The notes beneath the pieces were generated by a model. That model was not told the DNA's origin, did no database searches, and worked only from the letters and a program-made list of their open reading frames with translations. Of a DNA stretch of 64,000 bases, positions 18,592 through 25,762 are shown one piece after another (position 1 is the stretch's first letter; the number at the start of each line of letters is the position of its first letter). The DNA is taken from contig VSIX01000032.1 of assembly GCA_008086245.1 (NCBI GenBank), positions 1 through 64,000 of the forward strand, read 5' to 3'. This DNA is from Candidatus Mcinerneyibacterium aminivorans. GTDB lineage: Bacteria > Macinerneyibacteriota > Macinerneyibacteria > Macinerneyibacteriales > Macinerneyibacteriaceae. Both the position numbers and the translations under genes were made by a program.

Positions 18592-20556
18592 ATGGAAAGT
18601 AATAAACAGAACCATCATAAAATGATGATGAAAGATTTCATAAAAAGGTTCTGGATTTCGGTTATTTTAACAGTTCCTCTATTAATTTTGTCACCAATGA
18701 TACAGGAATTCTTCAATTTTAAGGTAGTTTTTCCAGGAATTTCATTTGTTATGTTTGCAATTGCATCAGTTACATTTTTTTATGGGGGATGGCCATTTCT
18801 GAAAGGTTTATACAAAGAACTTAAAAAAAGGTCTCCAGGGATGATGACATTAATAGCTCTTGCAATATTTGTTGCTTATTTTTACAGCAGTGCAGTTGTA
18901 TTTGGACTGAAAGGCCGTTTGTTTTACTGGGAACTTGTTACTCTTATAGACATAATGCTTCTGGGACACTGGATAGAAATGAAATCGGTAATTGGCGCTT
19001 CTAATGCTCTTGAGGAATTGGCAAAATTGATGCCGGATGCGGCTCATAAAGTTGTTGATGAAGAGATTCAAGATGTGCCTATTAAACAGCTAAAAAAGAA
19101 AGATATCGTTCTAGTTAAACCGGGAGAAAAAATACCTTCGGATGGCATTATTATTGAGGGGAAATCTTACATTAATGAATCTATGATTACCGGCGAATCT
19201 GTACCGGTTAAAAGAACAAAAAATGATGAGGTAATCGGTGGATCCATAAATGGTGATGGATCAATAAAAATTAAAGTTCAAAATACAGGAGAGGATAGTT
19301 ATCTTTCAAAAGTAATAAATTTAGTAGAAGAATCACAGAAAAGCAAATCAAAAACTCAGAGTCTTGCCGATAGAGCTGCTTTCTGGTTGACAATAATTGC
19401 TCTTACTGCTGGGTTTTCAACTTTATTTGTCTGGATATTTGCTGCAGGGCGGGACCTAGCTTTTTCAATTGAAAGAATGGCTACAGTAATGGTTATTACC
19501 TGTCCACATGCTTTAGGTCTGGCAATTCCGCTTGTAGTGGCAGTTTCTACCACAAAATCGGCTAAAAATGGACTTCTTATAAGAAATCGAACTGCCTTTG
19601 AAAATTCAAGAAAGATAACCTCTATTGTTTTTGATAAAACAGGTACTTTAACAAAAGGTGAATTTGGAGTTTCAAAAGTTGAAATTATAGATAATTCTTT
19701 TAATAGAAATGATATTTTAAAATATGCTGCCTCAATTGAACAAAATTCGGAACATCCCATAGGCAGGGGGATTATAAATGAAGCAAAAAATATGGATATT
19801 GATTTATATGATATTAAAAATTTCAAAGCAATTAAGGGTAAGGGAGTATATGGCGAGATTGATTCAAAAGAAGTGATGGTTGTAAGCCCACAATATATGG
19901 AAGAGAATAATATTAGTTATGATGATAACCTTTTTGATAAAGATTTTACTACCAATGTATTTTTACTTGTTAATAAAAAAGTAAAGGGTTCGATAAGTTT
20001 GGCTGATGAAATAAGAGAAGAATCCTATTCAGCGGTTAAAAAATTGAAAGATATGGGAATAAAGGTATGGATGCTTACTGGAGATAACGAAAAAACGGCA
20101 AAAGCTGTAGCCGAAAAATTGAATCTCGATGGTTATTTTGCAGAGGTTTTACCTCATGAAAAGCAGAAGAAGATAGAACAAATTCAAAAACAAAAAAATT
20201 TTGTTGCAATGACTGGAGACGGCGTAAATGATGCCCCGGCTCTAGCTAAAGCTGATGTTGGCATAGCAATAGGCTCCGGTACTGATGTAGCAGCAGAAAC
20301 GGCTGATATTATTCTTGTAAATAGTAATCCGGAGGATGTGGTTTCTCTTATCAAATTCGGCAAGAAAACATATCATAAAATGATTCAAAATCTTTTTTGG
20401 GCAACGGGGTATAATGCTATAGCCATACCACTTGCAGCAGGAGTGCTTTATAACCAGGGAATTTTAATTTCTCCGGCATTGGGTGCTGTACTGATGTCAT
20501 TTAGTACGATTATTGTTGCAATAAATGCAAAATTGCTCGCGGGAAAACTTGAGTAA
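18592..20556 (+). CDS. copB: CopB-type copper/silver P-type ATPase
   Basis: A 654-residue P1B ATPase. The metal site in the membrane is C304-P305-H306 (TCPHALG), the CPH form of the P1B-3 (CopB) group, rather than the CPC of CopA. The phosphorylated aspartate is D348 in DKTGTLTKG. SEHPIGRGI gives the HP motif and GDGVNDAPAL the hinge, and TGES is the actuator loop. The short N-terminus has only NHHKMMMK, no HMA domain. It should export copper or silver. AAGGAGG precedes the ATG. No copper regulator or chaperone gene is adjacent. Confidence 0.92.
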   Translation: MESNKQNHHKMMMKDFIKRFWISVILTVPLLILSPMIQEFFNFKVVFPGISFVMFAIASVTFFYGGWPFLKGLYKELKKRSPGMMTLIALAIFVAYFYSSAVVFGLKGRLFYWELVTLIDIMLLGHWIEMKSVIGASNALEELAKLMPDAAHKVVDEEIQDVPIKQLKKKDIVLVKPGEKIPSDGIIIEGKSYINESMITGESVPVKRTKNDEVIGGSINGDGSIKIKVQNTGEDSYLSKVINLVEESQKSKSKTQSLADRAAFWLTIIALTAGFSTLFVWIFAAGRDLAFSIERMATVMVITCPHALGLAIPLVVAVSTTKSAKNGLLIRNRTAFENSRKITSIVFDKTGTLTKGEFGVSKVEIIDNSFNRNDILKYAASIEQNSEHPIGRGIINEAKNMDIDLYDIKNFKAIKGKGVYGEIDSKEVMVVSPQYMEENNISYDDNLFDKDFTTNVFLLVNKKVKGSISLADEIREESYSAVKKLKDMGIKVWMLTGDNEKTAKAVAEKLNLDGYFAEVLPHEKQKKIEQIQKQKNFVAMTGDGVNDAPALAKADVGIAIGSGTDVAAETADIILVNSNPEDVVSLIKFGKKTYHKMIQNLFWATGYNAIAIPLAAGVLYNQGILISPALGAVLMSFSTIIVAINAKLLAGKLE

Positions 20557-20652
20557 ATTAGTGAACTAATAGGAAAAAATTAATTTACAAAATTTTTTAG
20601 TATTTTAATATTTTTTCCTTGTTGATTAATATATTTTAGATATACTAAAATT

Positions 20653-21105
20653 ATGAAAACAAAAGACGGTTTTACTTTAATTGAGTTAATTGTAACTATT
20701 CTTGTTATTTCTGTTTTAATTACAGTTGGGGTTTTATTTTATCTTGATCATATAAATGATACCCATGTTGCTACCTTAAAACCCACACTTACTTCTATTC
20801 ACAAAAAACTGATAACAAATTATCATAAATATAATAGAATGTGTCTTGATTCCGATGATGGAAGACGATTTAGCATTGCTTTCGGAACTATAGAGAAAAG
20901 AGTTGGAATTGACATTCCCGAAAATATAGAAAGAAACTGGAAATTTCATACCCAGGGGTGGATTTATTATTATATGAATGAAACCGGAGAATACAGATTG
21001 GACGGTCATCTTCTTGCAGTTCATAGAACAAAGAACATTGTAGTCGATATGGAGTTTTCTGATGATACCGGCGATGATCCTTTTAGAATTTATATCAAAG
21101 AATAA
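20653..21105 (+). CDS. Orphan type IV prepilin-like protein
   Basis: A 150-residue protein with a class III signal: MKTKDG followed by FTLIELIVTILVISVLITVG, which matches the prepilin peptidase cleavage site, phenylalanine +1 and glutamate +5. The mature soluble part of about 110 residues is not similar to any pilin I recognise. It has one cysteine, so no disulfide pair. No pilus assembly, secretin or prepilin peptidase gene is in the window, so it must use machinery encoded elsewhere. It could be a minor pilin or a pseudopilin. Confidence 0.82.
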   Translation: MKTKDGFTLIELIVTILVISVLITVGVLFYLDHINDTHVATLKPTLTSIHKKLITNYHKYNRMCLDSDDGRRFSIAFGTIEKRVGIDIPENIERNWKFHTQGWIYYYMNETGEYRLDGHLLAVHRTKNIVVDMEFSDDTGDDPFRIYIKE

Positions 21106-21306
21106 GAATCTTTTTGATTTTCAAATATGATTTTGATAAATATGTCGAGTTAGCTTTTAATTCTCAAGATAGAAATTATTAATATAGTCTATTCATTCTG
21201 GATTTTTTAAAAAAAGACAATAAATTCAAAATAGTTATAATTTTAATCTTTGATTTTAATAGTAATGATGCTATATTTGTGAAAAATAAAAGGACGGTTA
21301 AGAACC

Positions 21307-22986
21307 TTGAAATTTACAAATTTATTAAAATCAATAACCAGCTATAATATAAATTATTTAAAGTATGATATAAAATCATCGTTTACTCTTGCTACAGTAG
21401 CGGTTCCCCAAAATATGGCATATGCCTTAATTGCCGGGGTAAATCCGATTTATGGTATTTATGCATCTATTGTTTCCATGATATCGGCTTCCGTTCTGGG
21501 GATTTCCAATTTTATGATACTGGGGCCAACAAATATTATTGCAATCGCCATTGCCAGCAACCTCGCTTTTTTGAAAAATGGAAATTATTTAGAAGGGGTG
21601 CTGTTTTTAACATTTCTGGTGGGAATACTGCAGATAATTTTCAGCCTTTTAAAAGTAGGAAAGCTTGTTAATTATATTTCCCATTCTGTGATTGTTGGTC
21701 TTACCACCGGGCTGGCAGTGCTAATTGGGGCTGGTCAAATTAATTCTATTCTGGGTATTAAAGCAGATAGCGGAATAACACTGGTATCCAAAATTAAATC
21801 GATTATATCAAATTTAGCAAATATAAATTATTATTCCCTGCTTGTAGGTTTGACTACTATAGGGTTAATTATTTTATTAAAAAAACTGTTTAAAAACATT
21901 CCTTCTTTTCTAACATCAATTATTCTTGTTTCCTTAGCAGTTTATATTTTGGACATGGATAATTTGCTGCATGTTGTACGAATAAAACAATCTGGCATAC
22001 CTGAATTCCATATTTTCAATTTCGATTTTGGACTTATGAAAGATATGTTTACGGCAGCCGTATCAATTACGATACTTAGTTTTATACAGCCTGTTTCTAT
22101 TATAAAATCACTTGAGGGTAGTAAGGGACAGAAGGTGGATTTCAACAGGGAGTTTACACGGCTTGGAATAATCAATATAATATGTTCTTTCTTTAAAGGA
22201 TTTGTTGTAACCGGTTCAATTACAAATACCCATGTAAATGAACAGGCTGGGGCTAAATCAAGATTCTCCCAGCTTTTAACCGGGATAATTATTTTAATGC
22301 TTTCCATTTTATTCAGTCCTATTTTTAAATATATCCCTATAGCAGCATTATCTGGATTGGTTGTAGTAGTTGCATATAACATGATTAATATAAAGGAAAT
22401 AAAGCATATAATAAAAACCACAAGATTTGATGCCATTGTTATTATTATTACATTTTTAGCAACTATTTTAGCACCCAGACTTGATTATGCAGTATATATA
22501 GCAGTTGGGATATCTGTAATACTTGTTCTTAGAAGAATAAGCAGCCCGGAAATGGATCATATAAATTTTGAAGATGAAACACCAGAAATTGTGGAGAAAA
22601 AATCAAGAGAAAAGAGGGAGAGAGAAGATTATATTATTTTGAATTTGGGGGGACCCATATATTTTCATGCAGCTAATAAATTAAACAGAATGCTGGCCGA
22701 TTCTTTCTGTAAAAATCAGAAATTTATCCTGCGCTTGAGAAATGTCAAAAACATTGATTATACAAGTATAAAGGAAATAGACAAATTTATTGATAAAGTT
22801 ATGGATTCAGGAGGGCGTATTATTATCTCTGGAGTGAAAGATAGGGTTCATGATGCATTGGAAAAATACGGTATAGTAGATAAAATAGGTGAAAAAAATA
22901 TTTTCAAAAAACAGAATAAATTTTTCTCATCCACCCAGGATGCCATCGATCGGGCAAAAGATTTATCGGATGAGAATGATCAGTAA
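21307..22986 (+). CDS. SulP-family anion transporter with STAS domain
   Basis: A 559-residue SLC26/SulP carrier. The N-terminal ~410 residues hold 10-14 hydrophobic helices and the family segment VAVPQNMAYALIAGVNPIYG. The C-terminal part from about residue 440 is a STAS domain (ILNLGGPIYFHAANKLN, then NIDYTSIKEIDKFI). Members move sulfate, bicarbonate or dicarboxylates; the ion here is not clear. The start is TTG 21307 with AAAGGACGG upstream. A truncated copy of repeat family C begins a few bases after the stop. Confidence 0.9.
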   Translation: MKFTNLLKSITSYNINYLKYDIKSSFTLATVAVPQNMAYALIAGVNPIYGIYASIVSMISASVLGISNFMILGPTNIIAIAIASNLAFLKNGNYLEGVLFLTFLVGILQIIFSLLKVGKLVNYISHSVIVGLTTGLAVLIGAGQINSILGIKADSGITLVSKIKSIISNLANINYYSLLVGLTTIGLIILLKKLFKNIPSFLTSIILVSLAVYILDMDNLLHVVRIKQSGIPEFHIFNFDFGLMKDMFTAAVSITILSFIQPVSIIKSLEGSKGQKVDFNREFTRLGIINIICSFFKGFVVTGSITNTHVNEQAGAKSRFSQLLTGIIILMLSILFSPIFKYIPIAALSGLVVVVAYNMINIKEIKHIIKTTRFDAIVIIITFLATILAPRLDYAVYIAVGISVILVLRRISSPEMDHINFEDETPEIVEKKSREKREREDYIILNLGGPIYFHAANKLNRMLADSFCKNQKFILRLRNVKNIDYTSIKEIDKFIDKVMDSGGRIIISGVKDRVHDALEKYGIVDKIGEKNIFKKQNKFFSSTQDAIDRAKDLSDENDQ

Positions 22987-22998
22987 TGCTCGCGCTGT

Positions 22999-23072
22999 GT
23001 TTCAGGATCTCCTGTAAATAATATAATATCAGTAACATATAGAAGATGCTGAAATAAATTCAGCATGACTAG
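22999..23072 (+). repeat. Repeat family C, truncated unit
   Basis: Begins inside the left hairpin (TTTCAGGATCTCC), runs through a spacer, and ends with AGATGCTGAAATAAATTCAGCATGAC. It lacks the leading GTCATCCTGAA found in full units at 40.3-41.4 kb. Confidence 0.7.
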
Positions 23073-23136
23073 TTTTAATAATTTTCATATGTTCAGTAAA
23101 AAACATCTATTTTTTACAGTTTCAACTTTCAATTTT

Positions 23137-23157
23137 AAAAATAACTTTGTTATTTTT
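23137..23157. terminator. A/T-flanked hairpin, TTT loop
   Basis: AAAAATAAC-TTT-GTTATTTTT. A perfect member of the variable-arm family (arm AAC), with a three-base loop. Confidence 0.5.
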
Positions 23158-23160
23158 AAT

Positions 23161-23265
23161 AGGTCATTGCGAGGAAGCTTTTCAAAGCTGATGAAGCAAT
23201 CTCGAGAACTGCTTTGGGTGTACATTTAATTATATCTTCGAAGAGATAAGATTCAAATTAAATCA
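23161..23265 (+). repeat. Dispersed repeat family B, copy 1
   Basis: Starts GTCATTGCGAGGAAGC, contains an AGCTTTTCAAAGCT hairpin, then GAAGCAATCTCGAGAACTGC, TTTGGGTGTACATTTAATTA and TCTTCGAAGAGATAAGATT. The second copy at 24329-24435 matches over about 90 bases in the same orientation. Confidence 0.75.
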
Positions 23266-23341
23266 AAACTCGAATTTAAAAAAATCCAACTTCAAAAATT
23301 ACTTAAGCAATTTTTTAGATTAAGCTTAAGAAAAAAAATAT

Positions 23342-23396
23342 TATGCATATTCCGGGTGAAGCGATCGAAGAGAGCGAAATCCCGGAATCATCTAGT
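23342..23396 (+). repeat. Dispersed palindromic repeat family A, copy 4
   Basis: TTATGCATATTCCGGGTGAA, then GCGATCGAAGAGAGCGAAAT, then CCCGGAATCATCTAG. The arms ATTCCGGG/CCCGGAAT pair perfectly. TTTTCTTCGAAAG follows, as after copy 3. Confidence 0.8.
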
Positions 23397-23531
23397 AAGA
23401 GTATTAAATTGTTTTCTTCGAAAGTATAATATTATTGAGTATTTTATTGATTTTAGTTTTATATTTTTACTTCAAAGAAACAGCCTTAAAACTTTGTGCA
23501 TTGTGCAATGTGCGATGTGCATTGAAAAAAG

Positions 23532-23771
23532 CTAGTGATTTTTTAATATCTTTTTCTTTTCCTCAAACTCCTCTTCGGAAATTTCTCCCTTTGCTAGTCT
23601 TCTTTTAAGTATTTCCATAGCATCTTCTTTGTGTTCCTGATGGCTTTTAGTATTTAAGATATTTGAGCCGCTGTTTCTTGCAATTACATAAATTACTACA
23701 ACTACCAAAATAATAATAAATATCCACATAAAACTTCCTCCAAATCCGAAATAATGTCCGTATCCATGCAT
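23532..23771 (-). CDS. SHOCT-domain small membrane protein
   Basis: A 79-residue protein with one membrane helix at residues 14-31 (FMWIFIIILVVVVIYVIA). Its C-terminal SHOCT motif is seen as AMEILKRRLAKGEISEEEFE followed by EKKKIL. A glycine/histidine-rich N-terminus (MHGYGHYFGFGG) precedes the helix. SHOCT proteins often accompany metal or stress genes and may oligomerise. It is 12 bases behind the DUF302 gene in the same operon, an association I recall as common. Confidence 0.88.
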   Translation of the reverse strand: MHGYGHYFGFGGSFMWIFIIILVVVVIYVIARNSGSNILNTKSHQEHKEDAMEILKRRLAKGEISEEEFEEKKKILKNH

Positions 23772-23783
23772 GAAGTTCCTCCT

Positions 23784-24167
23784 TTATAATTCTTTAATTA
23801 TGTTTTTCAATTCTTTTTCGATTTTTTCTGAAATTTTAACCAGTTTATTGTTTCCTGCTAATTTAAGCATTTTTGAGGGTTTTATTACTGCCACAGCTGT
23901 TTTGTTGTTTTTTTCATAAATTACAGCATTACATGGAAGCATTAACCCAATATTTTCTTCTATTTCGAGGGCTTTATGAGCATTTTTGGGGTTGCACAAT
24001 CCTAGAATAGTATATTTTTTATAATCTAACCCCAATTTTTCTTTGAATTTCTCATCAACATTTACTCGAGTAAGCACTCCAAAACTGTGTTTTTTTGCAA
24101 GTTCTTCAATTTTGGTTATCACTTTGTCAAAATCCATATCAACTTCTTTATAAAAACCATAATCCAT
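23784..24167 (-). CDS. DUF302 family protein
   Basis: A 127-residue soluble protein with the DUF302 fold: KHSFGVLTRVNVDEKFKEKL, then LGLCNPKNAHKALEIE and GLMLPCNAVIYE. The two conserved cysteines of the latter segments are at about residues 72 and 90. Its function is unknown; a redox or heme-related role has been suggested for relatives, but nothing in this sequence settles it. AAGGAGGTAATTT stands before the ATG. It is the first gene of a two-gene minus-strand operon with the SHOCT gene, and the pair sits between two copies of repeat family B. Confidence 0.87.
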   Translation of the reverse strand: MDYGFYKEVDMDFDKVITKIEELAKKHSFGVLTRVNVDEKFKEKLGLDYKKYTILGLCNPKNAHKALEIEENIGLMLPCNAVIYEKNNKTAVAVIKPSKMLKLAGNNKLVKISEKIEKELKNIIKEL

Positions 24168-24328
24168 ACTAAATTACCTCCTTATTTCCTTTACATTTAT
24201 AATATAGCAATAAAATGTGAAAATACTATGAAGTATACCAAAACTATAATAAGCTTCGAGTTAAAAGAGCAACCTTCGAACTAATAAGATTTTATTATGG
24301 AAACAATTTAATAATTGCAAATTGCTAA

Positions 24329-24435
24329 TGAAGGCTGTATAAAAACTAAAACTGACGAAGCAATCTGGAGAACTGCTTTGAGTGTACATTTAATTATTTC
24401 TTTGAAGAGATAAAATTTGAATCAGATCGAACCTC
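24329..24435 (+). repeat. Dispersed repeat family B, copy 2
   Basis: The leading GTCATTGCGAGG is decayed, but GACGAAGCAATCTGGAGAAC, TGCTTTGAGTGTACATTTAA and CTTTGAAGAGATAAAATTTG match copy 1 closely. With copy 1 it brackets the SHOCT-DUF302 operon as direct repeats. Confidence 0.7.
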
Positions 24436-24831
24436 GAACATCGAATTATCCAATTTATGTTTTTAAAAAATTATTTGAAAAAATCTGAAACATTTGTATA
24501 CTCTAATGCATCTAATAATACAGATAATGGCGGGAAGTTTTAAAAAGAGGAGAATATAATGATTTTGATTACCTATCTATTACATATCAAGAGTATTTCA
24601 AATTAATACTCAACGGGATTTTATCCCACCCAGATTTTTTATTTTACATTTTAATTTAGGTGCCTGTTTTATACTTTTAGTATTTGTATAAGTAAAAATA
24701 GTTATAGCTTTATTCTAATACGGGTATATTCCGAAATTTTATACTGATACTTAAATGTATACTAGAGGTCTTTAAGTTTAAAATGAATTGTTATAAGTGT
24801 TTTTTCTTATACTTATACTGATTCTTATACT

Positions 24832-24852
24832 AAAAATAGCTTTGCTATTTTT
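24832..24852. terminator. A/T-flanked hairpin, TTT loop
   Basis: AAAAATAGC-TTT-GCTATTTTT followed by further T. A perfect member of the variable-arm family (arm AGC). Confidence 0.5.
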
Positions 24853-24926
24853 TCTAGTTCTAGTTCTAGTTTTGGTTCTATTTTGGAATTTCTTAGAAAT
24901 TTCAAAATTAATAAAGGAGGGGAATT

Positions 24927-25289
24927 ATGCCATTTAAACCAGTTATTTTTAATGAGAGAGATTGTAGGTTGGAAAAGAATTTAAAAAATAAAGAAAGGAG
25001 AAAGAAGATGACAAATATGCAAATAGATATCGATAAAACGATAAAAATTAATAAGGGGGATTTAACTGTCCCTGTAATTAAAAAAAGTGTTCAGGTGGAA
25101 GTTTTAAATTTATCAAAACAAGAGGAGTATGAAATGAGATTTTTTAAATTATTTAAAGGAATATATAGATTTTTTGAGAAAAATTTGGAAAACGGAGAGA
25201 AAGAACTTAAAAAATACGAAAAGTTCAGGAAAAAGCATAAGAATTATTTTTCCGAATCCTCCAGTATAGTTCACAGAGAGCTGGAGTAA
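24927..25289 (+). CDS. Small charged protein, unknown
   Basis: Up to 120 residues, very rich in lysine and glutamate, with no signal peptide or membrane helix and a likely coiled region in the C-terminal half (FFEKNLENGEKELKKYEKF). I do not recognise the family. There are two good starts in one frame: ATG 24927 behind AAAGGAGGGG, and ATG 25008 behind AAAGGAG at 24993-24999. The second gives 93 residues starting MTNMQIDIDKT. Both may be used. It is a single gene between repeat-rich spacers and is followed by a strong GC-rich hairpin. It is not clearly linked to the defence-like genes downstream. Confidence 0.65.
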   Translation: MPFKPVIFNERDCRLEKNLKNKERRKKMTNMQIDIDKTIKINKGDLTVPVIKKSVQVEVLNLSKQEEYEMRFFKLFKGIYRFFEKNLENGEKELKKYEKFRKKHKNYFSESSSIVHRELE

Positions 25290-25301
25290 TCACCACTTTC
25301 T

Positions 25302-25332
25302 CCAGGAGGAACCATTCAGGTTTTCCTCCTGG
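25302..25332 (+). terminator. Hairpin after the small charged gene
   Basis: CCAGGAGGAA and TTCCTCCTGG form a perfect 10-bp stem around an 11-base loop. It is much more GC-rich than its surroundings and starts 13 bases after the stop codon. There is no long T-run, so termination is likely but not certain. Confidence 0.6.
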
Positions 25333-25461
25333 GGATTTCATAATTTCCAATTGCGAATTGCGAATGGAGAATTGCTAATTGAAGTAAAAATAAAGAATTA
25401 TAAAAAATATAAAATATTTAAGGTGATAGTAGTTAGTAGTTCGTGTTAGTAAATAAAAAAA

Positions 25462-25515
25462 ATATGAAAATTCCTGATGAAGTGAGCAAAGAGAACGGAA
25501 TTCAGGAATCTTCTT
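25462..25515 (+). repeat. Dispersed palindromic repeat family A, copy 5
   Basis: TATGAAAATTCCTGATGAAG, then GAGCAAAGAGAACGG, then AATTCAGGAATCTTCT. It uses the same CCTGA/TCAGG arm variant as copy 1, so copies 1 and 5 form a subfamily. It marks the left edge of the AT-rich island. Confidence 0.78.
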
Positions 25516-25667
25516 TTGTTTTTACTAATTTTTTTCTTTACAGAAATATCATTTAAATTTTTACTTTAGCTTATATTTGAATTTAGACTAAAAATTTTGG
25601 TGGAAATTTTAAAAGATGATTGACCAATGAGTGGTTGCCTATAATTAAATTATAACAGAGAAATCTT

Positions 25668-25696
25668 TTGCATTAATAATATATTGTTGATATAAT
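25668..25696 (+). promoter_or_regulatory. Sigma-70-type promoter of the island
   Basis: TTGCAT (25668-25673), a 17-base spacer, then a perfect TATAAT (25691-25696). Transcription would begin near 25703, giving a leader of about 60 bases before ATG 25763. In such AT-rich DNA chance matches are common, but spacing and position are both right. Confidence 0.6.
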
Positions 25697-25762
25697 AATA
25701 AGAGTTAAATTCATAATTTATATGGGGTAATCATATGGAAATTACTTTTCAAGGAGTAATAT

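Larger units (their letters stand above)
22987..23531. other. Repeat cluster between sulP and SHOCT genes
   Basis: No gene. In order it contains a 5'-truncated family C unit (22999-23072), a hairpin (23137-23157), family B copy 1 (23161-23265), and family A copy 4 (23342-23396). Close to 23500 there is a TGTGCATTGTGCAATGTGCG simple repeat. Four repeat types within 550 bases make it the densest repeat patch apart from the arrays around 40.3-41.4 kb. Confidence 0.75.
24168..24926. other. Long repeat-bearing intergenic region
   Basis: Contains family B copy 2 (24329-24435), a hairpin at 24832-24852 preceded by CTTATACTGATTCTTATACT, a TTCTAG triple repeat at about 24852-24870, and an imperfect palindrome around GAATTTCTTAGAAATTTC (24886-24904). 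No frame with a ribosome-binding site was found, apart from the short one after AAAGAGGAGA near 24545, which closes within 20 codons. Confidence 0.65.
25290..25667. other. Intergenic region before the defence-like island
   Basis: After the hairpin at 25302 come short AATTGCGAATTGCGAATGG repeats, an AGTAGTTAGTAGTTCGTGTT repeat and family-A copy 5 (25462-25515). The rest is AT-rich sequence in which I see no gene. Confidence 0.6.
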
